A program made the translations under genes and the position numbers. A stretch of DNA of 64,000 nt from Lucifuga dentata (Eukaryota > Chordata > Actinopteri > Ophidiiformes > Bythitidae). The notes beneath the pieces were generated by a model. It was not told where the DNA came from. It searched no databases and saw nothing but the letters and a program-made list of their open reading frames with translations. The stretch spans positions 175,577 through 239,576 of the forward strand of contig VXCM01002823.1 of the NCBI GenBank assembly GCA_014773175.1, read 5' to 3'. Shown here one piece after another: positions 47,845 to 61,293 of this stretch (the stretch's first letter is position 1; each line of letters opens with the position of its first letter).

Positions 47845-50165
47845 CACATTTTATGGGTTGACAAGTGTAAATTTTAAGCTATTTGTAAGTTTTACTGTTA
47901 AATACCTTTAAACTGGAACATTTGATGCCAAACTACGTAGAATTTTTTCAAGAAATGCATTGCTAACAAGATGGAAACGCTTTTTTGAAAGATGGTACAT
48001 TTCGATATGAAACCCAGGATGGTGATAAAAATAACATCACATGTTCAGTAATAATGATGTGGAATTCTATCAATCAATCAATCAATCTGAGAGGAATAGA
48101 ATAAAGCGAGCCTGATTTTTACTAAGATGGTAAATATCGGCTTGACACATCGGTCTTAGCTCAGCGTGTAAGTTTCATTGTGTTTTTGCATGTTTCAGAA
48201 GCCAAGGAAGGCAAAGTATCACTTTCTGTAACCCCTGGAAAGCGATAGATAGCGACTGGACTTTGTTGAACAGGTTATTTACATATCAAACACAGCTCCT
48301 GTACACCCTGCCGCCTGTTATTACGGCCTGCATGGGAGACACAGACAGAAAAGATGGGCAATTCCAAGAAAAAAATAAATAAACTACGCATGGGAGTGAA
48401 AAGAGTTATAATGGAGGCAGGCAAACTCTGCAGAGCACATGTTTACTGATAAACACACATTGTAACACCTTTATAGTGGTACAATAAAACAGCTGACTTG
48501 GACACAGGTGAATGATAACACACAGAGCGAAGACAAACTTGTATAAAGTTAGACTGAAATTTCATAGGATTTTGGGAGAAAAGCGAGGGAGAAAGATAAA
48601 GAGTATAGAAGGGAAAAAGATGAAGAGTGTGTGTGTGTGTNGGGGGGGGGGCGTAAGGGAAAGATAGATGGGGAGGGAAGCGAAAACCGAGCGTACACTT
48701 GACACTGAGCTAATGGTAAATCCTCAGCTTTATACTGTAATTTACTGCAGAGCCTTCAGGCCAAACTGCCTTTGAAGTGCTCCGAAATGTCAAATCAATT
48801 ATTACTTAAATGAAAAAGAATTCAATTTACGTGTTTCATGATAATCAGTAACATTGCGCGATAGAGAACAAGAAAAAGCAAAGCAATTTGAGATGATCTG
48901 AGCCCCAGCTCCCTTTTTTTGTGCATTTCTTTTTATTCATTCTACTCAGATATGCTGATTGGAATATAAAGTTGTTGATGATTCCGTCTCCTTTCTTCTG
49001 TCGCCACTGTCATCATGATCACGGAGTAAGGAAAATCAATTTGGTGGTATAATACTCTTCATCAATTGGAACTGGGCGATAATGATGTTCTACACCTGTG
49101 AGTGTGTGTGTGAGCAGTGTTAGGAAGAGTAGCGTGGAACAATACACCTTCTTCATGATTCATTATGTGCTAATGTCGCTGCGTGAATAGACAGCATGGG
49201 TCTCTTGAATTACACACGCCTCACACTAATGGCTCTGAAAATAGGCCAAGCCAGCCTGCACAGCCTCACGCATGCCTTTGTTCATGAACAGGTAAAGCAG
49301 ACCAGCCATGAAGTGTTGAATTTTCTCAATGACATGCTGCCGATGAAAACGTTGCCAGGTACATGTGTGTTAGCGTCATTTCTTTCTTGGTGTAAACGAG
49401 AGCGCGGATCCTTCTACCATCAGCTTTTACTTTCAGATTATAATTAAGCGTAGTGATCCTGCATTAAAGATCCTACTTTGATAATTATGACAGTCATACT
49501 TTATGTAAATCTAAACACAGTTTCTCTGTCTGTCTGTGGCACCAACATCTCTAGAACCTGGAACTGTATGAAGTTCAAATTTGGCAGGTTTATTGTTCAG
49601 GACCCAAGGACATGCAGTGTCACGTGAAGTTGTTTGGATGAGCGGTTCTCGAATTGAGTTGTGCCAGTAAAAAGTAGTCCACATGGCAGGATACACTCTG
49701 GGAGTGGCAGCATATGCTCCGGTCCAGTGCCAGCCTCAACCCGACCCCGTACAGCAAACAAAGCTAGCTCACGAGGACGTGCAGAAGTTGTTTGAGAAGT
49801 TGAAGTTGTTTTAACGGCACTCTGCAGGTAAAACGTAGTTATGTTTCACTATATTGGAAGCTCAACTTTATGTTGTACTGGCGCTAACAATAGCTAACAT
49901 TGCTAACCTATGATAGCCATGCTGCTACTGTTGTTAGCCACCAAATACAACTATGCTAACATGATAATATCAACTGTTACAGATCAATAGTTTGTTGTTG
50001 AACACTGAAGGGAAACAGAGTTGGAAGAGTTTCTGAAGTTCTAGCTTTCTATGAAGGAAAAAGTTGCGCACCATAAAGTCCGGCCCATTCCAAACAGGTA
50101 CTTTAAACAGGCACTGCACTCGTCACATCCAATGATGGAAGAGTTGAGATACTCAAATTCTCCAC
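47845..50165. other. intergenic DNA with candidate regulatory block
   Basis: A GT run meets an N and G tract at 48628-48650. 48700-49330 is non-repetitive. 49515-49830 may be a fish repeat (GTCTGTCTGTGGCACC, AAGTTCAAATTTGGCAGG) that I cannot name. No exon. Confidence 0.5.
48690..49330. promoter_or_regulatory. candidate conserved regulatory block
   Basis: Non-repetitive AT-rich sequence with many homeodomain and CCAAT-like words (CAAATCAATTATTACTTAAA, GCTGATTGGAATATAAAG, CATCAATTGGAACTGG, ATTCATTATGTGCTAATG). The 83-codon frame at 49196-49447 is not a recognised protein. Confidence 0.3.
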
Positions 50166-50478
50166 TTAAAGGTCCATACTGGTAATTTTGCATGTTTAAG
50201 CCCAATGAATACTCCACATTATATTACTGACAACCATATTCCAAAACATAAAACTGTGTTTTAGTTTTCCCGTTATTTTGCGAAATCCCCTAATCTCTCA
50301 AAATCAAATGTTCAACGTTTTACCTGCTGACACCTACGTCCAAATATAGAAGGGATGGTTGTTTTTAATTTCTTAGCAAAAGCAATTTTCTGGGACTATA
50401 TTTCCTGGCAGAGACATACATTTTCTTCCGTGCAGCTGTGGTCTGGACCAGACAAAAACCACCGGTATGGTCCTTCAA
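50166..50478 (-). mobile_element. TTAA MITE, divergent copy H
   Basis: Starts TTAAAGGTCCATACTGG and ends ACCGGTATGGTCCTTCAA (right TTAA mutated to TTCA). About 313 bp, related to copy B1, internally deleted. Confidence 0.65.
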
Positions 50479-53395
50479 GGAAAAGATGACTTGTTTTCAA
50501 AATTGTACTTAGCAGCAGAATGTAAAATCAGTGAAGATTAGCACCTAAAACGATAATATAAGACGTCCAGCAGTGTGAAAAAGCTTTTACAGTATGAGTT
50601 TGGAATTAAAAAAAAAAAAGAAAGCTGTGGAGTAAAATAGAGAAAATGTCTAAAATGCATCGAGTCACGTACGGTATGATATCTCAGTAAAACAAGGCTG
50701 AGACACCACGATTTTACCCGGCAACAGCAACATTTTAAGAGTTTGTCGTGTTGAACTAAACTCTTAATCTGCAAAGTCATGACAGGTATGAGAAAAAAAT
50801 GTAACAGTAAAAAATTACAAACAGCATTTCCTTTTGAAAGGTAGAGAAGTTAAAGTAGTACAAAACCTCAAAATAGTAATGGACTAAATGCATTTAATTA
50901 CTTTCCACCTTTGTCGGGCAGAATCCGACCACCCTGGTTACTGAGACGTCTCGGTGACTCCTGGCCTGAGTCAGCTGGAGTCTGGATATGGGGGGGCTAA
51001 AAGAAGTTGGTATGGAGGGCAAAAAGAGGAAAACGAGCAGACAGACACACCGCCAAGCACCCNACCGTGTGGAATAACATACCTTTTATTCCTCCCCCTC
51101 CATCGCCTTCCCCTCGCTCTGTGTAAAGCGATCAGGGCCTCTGATAGTGATGGCGATTACAAAACCGCAGGCGCAGCCCCTACCCCCCCCAAACAAAGTG
51201 TTTTTCAGCTCCTGTTTTTTTCAGGACCTGGCGCCACCCGGAGTCCTGTAAACAATAAACACAGACCGACAACGCAGGGCCGTCCTGCTTTTTTTTGGTG
51301 GTTCAGCTCAGATACACGCACACTCACGTAGACACATCATCACAGGTACTGTATGTCATTGTGAGCAATTGGCGGCGCATTCAGAGGCAGAGCGTGCAGC
51401 GCTGAATGACAGGTATAAAGTTCATGCACTTCCTGTGAACTTCCCATTAAACACACGCGCACGCACACACACACAGACACACACACACATGGTTGCTTTC
51501 TCGACCATCTTTGGCTTTTCCAGCTGTTATCTACTTCACCTGCCACACGTCTATAACCTGTAGTCTTGATTTAAAATGTGTTTGTTTGCTTAGAGCAACA
51601 TTGAAAGAAGTACATTTGGCATTTCAATTTCTAAAGAAATAGTAAACAGATCTAAGTAATAAACTGTATTCAAGTATTTAGAGGGAAGAAGAGTATAGTT
51701 TGTTTGCTGTCAGCTGAAATCTATTTGCAGTTTTGGGGGTTTTCATGATTCAGATCAGCTGAGGAAAGAAAGAAAGAAGATAAATGTGTGGAAGAAAAGC
51801 ACCTTATCACCCAACACGGAAATGCTAAAGTAGTATAAGTACAGTACTTGAGTAAATGTACTTAGTTACTGTCCATCTTTGGTGGAGGCAAGTATCTAAC
51901 CCTATTTGTCAAAGTGAGTGTTAAAAAACGTCCTTCCCTCTCTATCTTTACATCTGCCATGGCCTCCTCACAGCCCCGACTTGCATCGAAGCAGTTGGGT
52001 TAAACGGTGGACTCGTAGCAAATTGACTATTACTTCAAAGTGGTCTGTGATTACGTCCCTGAGTGATTAGGGGGCTGTTAAGAGGGAGCCACTTGAGCAT
52101 TGCCAGTGAACCCGTGAAGGAATGCCGGCTCGGTGCCGACCACCGAGGGAAAACTCAGTCGGAGACGCACAAAATCNCCCGTGAAGGAATGCCGGCTCGG
52201 TGCCGACCACCGAGGGAAAACTCAGTCGGAGACGCACAAAATCCCACAGAGGCAACGGCCAAGAAGTCAGCACTGGAAAACAGAAAGGCAACTCGTACCT
52301 GCACCAATGCAAGAGTCAACACAAGAGGAAAAAAATGGATAAAAAGAAAGAATTAAAGTCCAAACCTAAAAAAAAGTAGAAGCAGAGGATATTCTAGGAT
52401 GCGTAGACTCACATACACACTTAACATAGGGTACAAATCAGTCGCTCAGCACATCAGGGGAAAGACCTCCAAACACTTCCATTTCTTTCCAATTGTTACC
52501 AGATTTCCCAACTTTTCAGCACCAAACTCCCTGTTTGGCCCTTTTCTCCTTCATCTCCACATCAAACGGACAACAGAGACAAGCAGAAAGCAAAGGAGGA
52601 GGGATGAAAGTTGGCAAGAGGCAGAAGAGAAACTCAGGCAGCAGAGAGCGAGGCCCCGTACGAGCGTTTTGATGGGAACAATAAGCTTCTATCTCAGGCA
52701 ATTAAGTCTGCGTTCGATACTTATCTCAGAGCAGAAGTCCACTGTGCCATCTTAAGAAAATGTTTGCGTTTGAAAAACTCCATCAAATAAACAAGATAAG
52801 AGGGAGAACACGTATGCACGGCGCCTATCGCATCCAGCCTCAGCTTTGTTCTAGGAGGGATAAGTGACTCTGAAGCAGGTTTTCTAAAGTCCTCTAGGCC
52901 AAAGGGAAACAGGTAAACCAGATGGAAATGCAGCAAAACTCTTCATCACCACTTGAGCAACAGTTTGACCAGCGTGAGTTTTTGCTGCTCCATGTATAAT
53001 CGGATGCTAATAGTTGAAGAAATCTGTAAATCTGACTTAAAAATGACATACTGAGAGTTTAATAAATAAAAAGGATTTGGAAACTAATACTGCACTTACT
53101 GAAGACTATAGAAGACAGACTCAAGATTCATTATTTGCTTTTTTTTTTTTTTTTTNTTTTTTTTTTTTTTTTGGTTTCCAAGGGTTTTTCATCCATTCAT
53201 CATTTCATTTTCATTAATTAATGGAAAATTAATTTACAAAACAGAATAAAGTAAGCATTGATTAAATAAACAAATAGTGAAAAGAAATTTAAAAGCATTG
53301 CAAATTTAGTTAGTTTTTAACCTATAGATAAACGCCACAGAAATTCTGTAACTCTATAAAAAAGTCAATAAATATGGCCCATGGATACAAAATAT
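50479..53395. other. intergenic DNA with hAT-like relics
   Basis: Fragments ending AATTACTTTCCACCTTTG (about 50640-50913, reverse) and CAGTACTTGAGTAAATGTAC (51827-51885) belong to the same repeat type as 31891. A false 66-bp duplication lies around N52177 (52111-52176/52178-52243). Another N at 51063 and poly-T with N53156. No gene recognised. Confidence 0.5.
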
Positions 53396-53997
53396 TTAAA
53401 GGACCATATCGGCCATTTTGCATGTTTGAGCCTAATATATTCAATTTTCATACGTTATGTTACTGACAATCATTTCCCAAAGGATAAAACCACATTTCAG
53501 CTTTCCTGATATTTTACAAAATCTCTTACTCTTTCAAAATCAAATATTCAAGTGATACACCCACCTTAAAACCCACCGTAAAAATCCATGTTTCTCCTGC
53601 TAATAGTTACACAGCCTTATGAAGTCACGGTCCTTTAAATTTTTCCATAAACGCAGGTTCTTCTTTTGGGACTATATTCCCCGGTGGAGGCATACATTCA
53701 CTCCAAGCTTTTTATTGCACTTCAACGCTAAAATTACATAACTTCTAAAAAACAAAACCTGAATACACGTCTTGTTGGTGATGATGGATTACCTATCCCA
53801 AGAATGTTTCAAGTATCAACAAGTTGATTTTAATAGCAGAATGAACTGAAACCAATGGAGGTCTGGAAGGTAGGAAAAACATTTTTAATTCACCATTCCA
53901 GTAGTATGCTTTGGGAAATGATTGTCAGTAACGTTATACATATGAAAATTGAATGTATTAGGCTCAAACATGCAAAATGGATGGTATGGTCCTTTAA
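53396..53997 (-). mobile_element. TTAA MITE copy I
   Basis: 602 bp, reverse, TTAA at both ends. Has a short local duplication (CACCTTAAAACCCACCGTAAAA) compared with other copies. Confidence 0.85.
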
Positions 53998-55566
53998 TTA
54001 AAGGGCAATATCAGCCAGATACAGAAGTCTTCACTACAACTAGTAAACTTTTCAAACAACATATCCACTTAACTACAAATATGCTGTAACTGTGAGCTGA
54101 GCATAGTGGAATGAACCGTTAGATAAGTTTGAGTTATGTGTGCAGACACCAGAACACGAATGGAGACATGTTTTCATTCCTGTCATTTTCTTTTTGTTGT
54201 TTTCACCTTCAATAAACCTGTGAACATTAACTGTATCAGCAGGGCACATCTCGAACTTCGCCTTCATCCAGGTCACGAACCTACCGACTGTCCCAAACTC
54301 AGCCAGCAACCAGAAATACAACATTTCTCACATTCACACACACACTGACACACAGTCAGTACACAAAAACACACAGGAACACACTGTACCTAAGTGTATA
54401 CACATGCGTATTTGTACAGTCTTTTTTTAAAGTAAAATTATTATTTAATATGGCAAAAATACATAAATATAAGATAAATAAAATGTTTGCAGCCATGTCT
54501 GTCATTATACTGACTTTCAAGGTAAAGTTTCAATGAATGCAGTTTGGAATGGATATAATAAAGAGCTGTATTTTTGCTGAATTTTAGCATTCTGCAGATA
54601 CAAATTACTGTACTTCTCAGCTAATTCTGCTATAAATCAAAAGGAAACTTTATGCTTGATATTGCACAGAGTTCTCTACAAATAAATTTGGTAAAAATAA
54701 TCCACTTGTTTTTCATAAAAGCTGACAACATCAATATGTATGATGATTCTGATGCGACAGGCTGCAGCGTCTGTGTGTTAAGACGTGTAACGTGGAGGAC
54801 TGGGCTGGGCTTTTTTGTGTGTTTTCATACAGGTCAGGACACGGGGGCCAAACCAACATGCCGAGGCCCCTCCAATATGAGAGCAAAACGCCACTATGGG
54901 GTCACAACCCCTGCCAGAGTGTCTCAGAGGTCACGGGGTCAGGTCAATCAGAGGGGAATGTTATCTGAGGCATCAGAGTTTATTTGTTTAATTTTGCGTC
55001 AAAACCCGGTGTCTGCCTCCGATTGAGAGAGAGAGAGAGAGAGAGAACTGAGGAGAGAGAGTGAGCCTACTGCTTCAAATTAAGCTGGAAAAATAATCCT
55101 GCGTTACCTCGCTAAACATCATACTTTAAACTTATTGTCACAAGTAAAATAAGCTTTACAAACCACAAAAACACTCTCTGGCCCTGCAGCCGAAGGAGAC
55201 GTCGATTCACATGAAGGTCACTCCAAGTGTCATGAATATTTTTCTCCTCCCAACCACTTTTCTATTTTCTCGCTCATTCGATCGGCTAGACAAGAGTCCA
55301 ATTCATAAATGCTGCTCTGATCTGATGAAAAGCTCAAAGAGAGAAACTTTTCTGCATGTCATTACACCTCTTGAGGCTTTTGTAATTTTAACGTCATGCT
55401 CTGCCAACAGAATCTGCAGATCCCTTAAGTCATTTTTCATATTGTGCATCTATGATATGGCAGGAAACCAAAGCAAAAATGCTTTAATGCTTTATATTCT
55501 TAAAAATTTACCTCTGCAATGAGGACGAGTGTTTTAAAGCATTAAATGGAATGTATTAACTTTCCA

Positions 55567-55602
<36 letters not shown>

Positions 55603-56589
55603 TTATCAGGATAGGTTTTTTTTCCCCTTCCAAAAAAACAGTCTGCTGTTCAAATCTGTACCTGTACATAATGTTATCTGGCCTTGAAGCTGGTTTAGTA
55701 ATTTATTAGATTGAAAACTTTTATTATTATTATTAGTATTGACTTTTAGTTAATTTACTAAAGTAAACACCCACATTCTTCAAGCAAAACAACACTATTT
55801 CTGTGTAAAAACTGAAAGAGTTTAGTGGTGCATTTTCAAGCTTTTTTTTTTTAAACATTCAGAACAGAGTTTAAAAACTTTTACTCTCACATTTTATGGT
55901 AGATAAATTTAGCTTAAATATGAATTAATTAATCATTTAATGTTTAATGTTTCTCTTATGCTTTGGCCATTTATTGCACGAGATTACATAAAATTTATTC
56001 TACTCAACAAAAACATGGGTAATGTTGCACAAAATTACTCTCAGAAATAAATTTGGGACTGTATATTGCAATGACAATCTAGTTTGTCTTTTTTTTAACT
56101 TCTGTTGGTATTTTTCTTGAATTTTATAGAAAAAGATGTTGCAAACCCTGTGAGGAATGTCAAACTGTGTGTAATTTTTCCTGGATGTCTAAATTTGCTG
56201 ATATAATGAAACTATAGAGAAAAGTAATCCTAAATTGTTTGCCTTCAACGAGGATTAACCAGCTGTAGGGTCGTTATTTTTCTCTCCACTTTAACAAACC
56301 AGTGAACTTCTCACCCCAACAAAAAACACTACAAAGAGAACGAGGAGGAGAAACTCTCGGTGGCCTGAACCCTCATGTGGGGCGAGAACAAAAAACTCTG
56401 AATGACTTTTCACCCCTTCGACAGTGGAGGCAACGCAACAATACGCTTAATTTGATGTGTGAGTACCTGTGTACCTGTGAGGTGTGTGTGTTCGTGTGTG
56501 TGTGTGCGTGTGGAGATACGAGGAGAGCCCAAACACGGCGGCGCCAGCAGTCTGCCCTTCCCTTGAGAACGTAACGGCTGAGCGCCATC

Positions 56590-56634
<45 letters not shown>

Positions 56635-57108
56635 TCCTGAAGGAGTGGTGAGATGAATCCTTACCAACGAGGCAACAGGTAAGGTTTTTTTTCCTCAGGT
56701 AAGGCTGGTGATGCTTTGTCAACGCCGAGACAGAGTAGAGTCACTGTGACTCAGCCTGGCTAACCTCAAACTGAACTTCACTTCATATACAAGTACGGCT
56801 TCTCTGTTACCATGTAAAAAGCAAAAAATAAATAAACAAAATCTGACATATAGATTTGTGTTTGTCATGTGATTATAATTGAAAATATTGGTGCATATAA
56901 ACATTATCAACCTAGATTTGTTTGTTGGCTACTTCAATAATATTCCTGTAAATCAATTAGGAAGTAACAAGAGAAAACTTTATTTTCTGTTGGTGGGACG
57001 AATCAAACGAATAGATGATCGGTTTCATTCTGAAGAATCAGATCTTTAAAAACCAACATGGCTCAGTTCAAGTTGAAGGTTATGTCTTCTATTAATAAAA
57101 CAAAATAG
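53998..57108. other. intergenic DNA
   Basis: AT-rich with poly-T (55569-55598) and a GA repeat (56594-56630). The 124-codon frame at 54652-55026 and the 103-codon frame at 55211-55522 show no recognisable domain. Confidence 0.5.
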
Positions 57109-57307
57109 GATTACCTATCCCAAGAACATTTCAAGTATCAACAAGTTGATTTTAATAGCAGAATGAACTGAAAGCAATGGAGGTCTGGAAGGTAGGAAAA
57201 ACATTTTTAATTCACTGTTCCAGTAGTATGATTGTCAGTAACATTACGTGTATGAAAATTAAGTATATTAGGCTCAAATGTGCAAAATGGCTGGTATGGT
57301 CCATTAA
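57109..57307 (-). mobile_element. TTAA MITE copy J, truncated
   Basis: About 199 bp of a reverse copy, from GGATTACCTATCCCAAGAAC to GGTATGGTCCATTAA. The first two thirds are missing. Confidence 0.75.
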
Positions 57308-58543
57308 AGGAATGTACAAAAATAAGATGTGACTTCCGGTAAATCTTAAAACCAGACTTTTACAGAGAAATTTGTAGTTTTGAGAAGTGTATCTGAACTT
57401 TTCTGGGGGGGGGGGGGGNGGGGGCACATGCTTGAAATTTCAAATAACTTTAGTGAAAAGCTATAAAACAGTTCTGCTTTTAGATATGTATAACGAGCTA
57501 CGATAAAATTTATAATATAAACTTTAATTCCTCCAAAATGTATCTAAAATAATGTTTAAATACTAAATTCATAGTAAACAGAATTTGACGCACCACTTCG
57601 CTCTTCAAGAAATCAACAAATGCATCAACACACAGATTAATGTGAGAATGTGTGTTTTGTAGCTTTAATAATGTGAGTATTAACTCTTCTTCCTGTAGGT
57701 CTAAATCAATTTGTTTTACATTTTTGACTTTAAAAATGTTACCTGAGTATTCTGTGTCTGTAAATGTATCTGCATTTATCTGAGAGGTAGTTTATCACAA
57801 TATAATTTCACATTAAAACTTCTGACTTTTACAAACTCCACACTTCATAACAGGGACTTTTTAATTCGACTTCCTGTAATTTTCTTCGATAAAAAAATAT
57901 TTAGCTTGTGCTGATCTTTGATCTCTTATAAGAGAATGTCCAGCCCTTCAAAATAAATTTCCTCTATCTCCACACGTTCATTAGTTTCTTGCAAACCCCC
58001 CTCAGCATCATATGATAATCCTACTGTGCAATGCCAATGCAGAAATGCTGTCTAAATTCTCCTTTTAATCTGCAGAGGAGGGAATGGATGTTTGAGAGAA
58101 TATGAAAATAGGGTGAACTCCAAAGCCCCTGTGCTTACTCCATCAGAAATACATTTCTGCTGCGTTTGGCACAATCCTAATGCCAAAACATTTACCCACA
58201 GTCTTGCTGGCCTCCTCCAAGTTCCACTTCACTTCATTCATTCTTAATGAAAACATCAATCATTTTATGTAACATTTTAAAAACAAAAGAACCAGAACTG
58301 GCCAGGTTCTGTTCCACATTATGATTTGGGGGGTTGAATCAAGCCAAAAATCACTGAAATGAGTACTACTCTGTTTTCATTTACTCAGTACCGATTCATA
58401 AATACTGCTTAATGCACTAACTTAAATACATTAAATATATACAACATAATACAAAAAATCAAAGTGAAAATATTTTCACATGGTATGGAAGACCCAAAAA
58501 TGGAGTACAATTCCTACTTTTTCCCTCAGAGTAATAGTTGTAA
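57308..58543. other. intergenic DNA
   Basis: AT-rich unique sequence with a G tract carrying N57419. No gene seen. Confidence 0.5.
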
Positions 58544-59041
58544 AACAACGCTGGCCAAAAGTATTGCACCCCTGTATTTTTGTGTACATTTTACCAAAGT
58601 ACCACTCCAAAAACAACAAAATCCATTTATTGGTGTTTTACAAGTAGTTGAGTATTCCTTCAGAATATTCAACTATTCTTTAGCCTTAAATTTGGATTTC
58701 AGAGTAAATATCACTTGGTAATATGACTACAATATTTCTACAAGTCAGTGAAAACAGGTGAAAACCATTTGACCTCTGACCCTACTTCAAAGAAGATGTT
58801 TTAACTTCCTATTTGATCTCTACTAATAATATTGGTATTCTTCTTCAAATCTAACAATATCTCAAAAATGTCTTCCTACTTAACATTATTAACAACTACT
58901 GACTATTTTTTTTCCTTTTTTGTACTTACTCTAATACACTAAAAAAAAGAAATTTTGTTGTAGTTTGGAGCATTATTTCAACTCAAAATGAAAAGTTTAC
59001 AGAAAAATACAGGGGTTGCAGTACTTTTGGCCAATGCTGTA
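58544..59041. mobile_element. Tc1/mariner-like MITE
   Basis: About 498 bp with imperfect terminal inverted repeats of about 45 bp: left GCTGGCCAAAAGTATTGCAC..., right complement TACAGCATTGGCCAAAAGTA.... The GGCCAAAAGTA motif is typical of fish Tc1-type ends (from memory). The interior is AT-rich with only short frames, so it is non-autonomous. Confidence 0.65.
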
Positions 59042-60697
59042 GTAAAGTAAGTAGTAACACCAGTCAGATCAATATAACACAGCAACAAAAAAAAAAAAAA
59101 AAAAAANAAAAAAAAAAAAAAAAAAAGTAAAGTAATAAATATAGTGAAGGAAAAGTATAAAGTCTTTCAAAGTAGAAATATTCAAATAAAGTTCAAATAC
59201 AAGTCCAGTACTTGAGTAACTGCACACAGGTATACTTAGTTACTTTCCAACTGTGTCATCCCCGTCCCCCTGTCTAAGCTCCTCCTGTCAGCATGATTCT
59301 GTTCACTATTCCAGTTTGATGGAAGGATCCAAGTCAAACCTCGTAGCTCTAATAAAAACAAAAGCAGCGCTGTTCAGACGGCGCTAATATTCCCCTGACA
59401 GCATTCCAGCCAGTCCCACTTAAGGTTATTATGGGCTATAAATATGCTGGTTACCAGGGCTAGAATGTCAATGCTGTTTGCCCTCGTTAAGACACATAAT
59501 TACCTCATTTACATCTCGTTTCCTCCCCCCAAATCGGAAGCCATTATGCGCCCCCACATTCGGCTACCTCTCCTCTAAAGAAAACACTTCCCCCCTCCCC
59601 GCCAACATTGACGATTAGATTCATCATCCAATCAGCTTCCAGAGCTGCATGTTGGGAAGGGAAACGCTCCCAGGAGTGAAACCCAGACAGGAAAAGGCTC
59701 ATGGGAACTGAGATGCTCAGAGAGGAAAGGCAAACAGAGACTTTTTTTTCCCTGAAAAGTCCTGATAGTCAGCACAGGTTAAGATTTTCATGAAGAAGTG
59801 TCCTGACCTGTTTAAGATCATTTATTTCCTCATTACTGCTCAGGCTGTTTATGAAACGTCCTAAAACTGAAGTTATTCTCCTCAGACTCGTTAGAATGCA
59901 TCAGTATATTTAGTAAACTGGATTATAAACATAACACTTTTAATTGTTGTGAGGAACACTGGCAAATAATTAGCAGCTTATCTGTGATTTCTTTGCATTT
60001 CTTTCTGCACTTTAACTGCCTAATTTAAAGACATTGGACATCAGGCTAAATAACCGCAAACTGGCAGCTTCAAACTAAATTCTAAATAGTAGCTGTGAAT
60101 TATCAAGTTTGGCCGTTATTTCTAATCTACCATTTCCAAAGTATATTTGATCATATTTTTGAAAGGAAACGATCTCTTTTGTGGCTTTTTTGCTGTTTTC
60201 ATTTGCTGTTTACTGTTAATACAAACTTAATACTTCCTTCGTGTCTTTCAAATTAAAATTCTGATAGCAGTTCATGAGACAGAATCCTTTTCCTTCTATG
60301 GAAGTGTATTATTGTGAAAACCTCTGCAGGAAGTGTTGAGTTTCATGAACAGAATGACAGCAATACTATAAAAGCAAAGCAGAGTCCATTAGAAAAAAAT
60401 AAAGAACAAAATAAAATTTGTATTATGTTAAAAATACCAACAGAGTAGTGAGGATGTGTGCTATGCTGATGAAATTAATGCTTGTGGAAATGTAAAGTTT
60501 TCTGATTTTAACATAAAATCCGTTAGAGTACAAGTCGCCCTCCTCCATTTTTCAGTTATTTTGCTAAACAGACCAACAGCAACTAAGATTTTATGTCTGT
60601 TTTCCATTTGTTTATCGTGATGACTATGACATTTTATGAATAAATTTTAGACAAGATTTCACACCCACACAGTGTGTGTGTGTGTGTGTGAGATTGT
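59042..60697. other. intergenic DNA with repeat relic and CNE-like block
   Basis: Poly-A with an N (59107), then a hAT-type fragment (59128-59255, GTCCAGTACTTGAGTAACTG). 59360-59700 is non-repetitive and contains CCCACTTAAGG, GGGCTATAAATATG, CGTTAAGACACATAATTACC and ATCCAATCAGC, a possible regulatory element. No exon. Confidence 0.5.
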
Positions 60698-61293
60698 TTA
60701 AAGGGCCATACCATCCTTTTTGCATGTTTGAGCCTAATATATTCAATTTTCATACATGTAACATTACTGACAATCATTTCCCAAAGCATACTACTGGAAC
60801 GGTGAATTAAAAATGTTTTTCCTACCTTCCAGACCTCCATTGGTTTCAGTTCATTCTGCTATTAAAATCAACTTGTTGATACTTGAAATGTTCTTGGGAT
60901 AGGTAATCCATCATCACCAACAAGACGTGTTTTCTATTCAGGTTCTTTTTTTAGAAGTTACATAATTTTAGCGTTTAAATGCAATAAAAAGCATGGAGTG
61001 AATGTATGCCTCCGCCGGGGAATATAGTCCCAAAAGAAGACCTGCGTTTATGGAAAAATTTAAAGGACCGTGACTTCATAAGGCTGTGTAACTATTAGCA
61101 GGAGAAACATGGATTTTTAAGGTGGGTGTATCACTTGAATATTTGATTTTGAAAGATTAAGAGATTTAGCAAAATATCAGGAAAGCTGAAATACGGTTTT
61201 ATCCTTTGGGAAATGATTGTCAGTAACGTTACATATATGAAAATTGGATATATTAGGCCTAAATATGGAAAATGGGTGGTATTGTCCTTTTAA
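60698..61293 (+). mobile_element. TTAA MITE copy K
   Basis: 596 bp, forward, TTAA at both ends. Shows the internal TTAAAGGACC at about 61060, in the same orientation as the left end and 234 bp from the right end. Confidence 0.85.

Noticed and set aside
49511..49830. Possible gene fragment or named transposon
   Set aside because: Some words resemble a dispersed fish repeat, but I could not define ends or a family, so it is only noted in the segment description.
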